From NCBI GenBank assembly GCA_012656075.1, contig JAAKBF010000282.1:186001-250000 (forward strand): a stretch of 64,000 bases of DNA, in the 5' to 3' direction. Every line of letters starts with the position of its first letter. Within the stretch, counting starts at the first letter, position 1. This DNA comes from Phytophthora hibernalis (lineage: Eukaryota > Oomycota > Peronosporomycetes > Peronosporales > Peronosporaceae). The notes under the pieces are model-generated. The model made no database searches. It was not told the DNA's origin and saw only the letters and a list, made by a program, of their open reading frames with translations. Below, piece by piece: positions 63,911 through 64,000 of the stretch. Position numbers and translations under genes: made by a program.

Positions 63911-64000
63911 ATCTCGCATTTGCGCGCAAGGAATGTGCGACGCACCCTTGATTTCCTGAGGTGGTAGCGCATATTGAATACAGTGCCTCGCGGAGGGACC

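Larger units (their letters stand above)
60900..64000 (+). mobile_element. Retroelement with gag-like ORF and OTU-type protease (cut by window end)
   Basis: Plus-strand element remains. The gag-like part (about 61378-62300) is followed by an acidic linker region (62380-62860) and an OTU-like cysteine protease domain (63285-63910). No RT is seen before the window ends, so class assignment (LINE-type ORF1 or other) stays open. Several frame changes show this copy is decayed. Confidence 0.6.

Noticed and set aside
1..64000. CRISPR arrays, rRNA and tRNA genes
   Set aside because: No regularly spaced direct repeats of CRISPR type, and no rRNA or tRNA-like cloverleaf was noticed; the window is eukaryotic. 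tRNA absence was judged by eye only.

Overview
This window looks like oomycete nuclear DNA, most probably from a plant-pathogenic Phytophthora. The evidence is the mix of genes: an RxLR-like secreted effector candidate, Crinkler-type NTPase/nuclease genes, oomycete-style bZIP-like transcription factors in multigene arrays, an STK16-like kinase, LRR and BAHD-transferase relics, short GT-AG introns of about 50-80 nt, and a heavy load of tyrosine-recombinase, Ty3/gypsy, MULE and other transposon remains. Species cannot be fixed from the sequence alone. No rRNA, tRNA, CRISPR array or bacterial signal was recognised.

Layout. 1-6.2 kb: a complete but mutated tyrosine-recombinase retrotransposon with split direct repeats. 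6.5-8.4 kb and 20.0-21.8 kb: two oppositely oriented, broken copies of a secreted S33-type serine peptidase gene. 8.4-17.2 kb: gene-poor, with a MULE transposase relic, two MITEs and a minisatellite. 17.3-25.5 kb: a segmental duplication in inverted orientation carrying an STK16-like kinase (one copy intact, one with a 1-nt frameshift), an LRR-gene relic and a COMM-domain fragment, with the RxLR-like candidate between the copies. 25.6-27.1 kb: a BAHD acyltransferase pseudogene.

27.3-60.2 kb is the core: an expanded array of a three-exon family (basic stretch plus leucine zipper, then a conserved C-terminal domain of about 260 aa) interleaved, usually tail to tail, with Crinkler-like P-loop/nuclease genes. 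Intact family models are at 30.1, 48.7 and 50.1 kb; the others are pseudogenes or rearranged relics. The Crinkler-like copies at 33.4-35.0, 40.4-42.2, 43.8-45.0 and 46.2-47.1 kb are all broken; two of them form a 1.4-kb inverted repeat around a gypsy gag-protease fragment, and another has been split by a second tyrosine-recombinase element. Two paralogous bZIP genes with an unusual basic region (53.3-54.4, 59.2-60.2 kb) share a 227-bp identical tract suggesting gene conversion; a TIR-bearing MULE lies between them. 60.9-64 kb holds a retroelement with a gag-like ORF and an OTU-type cysteine protease domain, cut by the window edge.

How it fits together: this appears to be a fast-evolving, repeat-rich, gene-sparse compartment where regulatory and effector-like families are copied, inverted, converted and inactivated. 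The intact genes best supported are the kinase (23411-24367), two to three zipper-family genes, the membrane protein at 29.1 kb and possibly the two bZIP genes. All intron and frameshift statements come from reading the sequence and comparing paralogues within the window; assembly errors in homopolymers could explain some single-base frameshifts.
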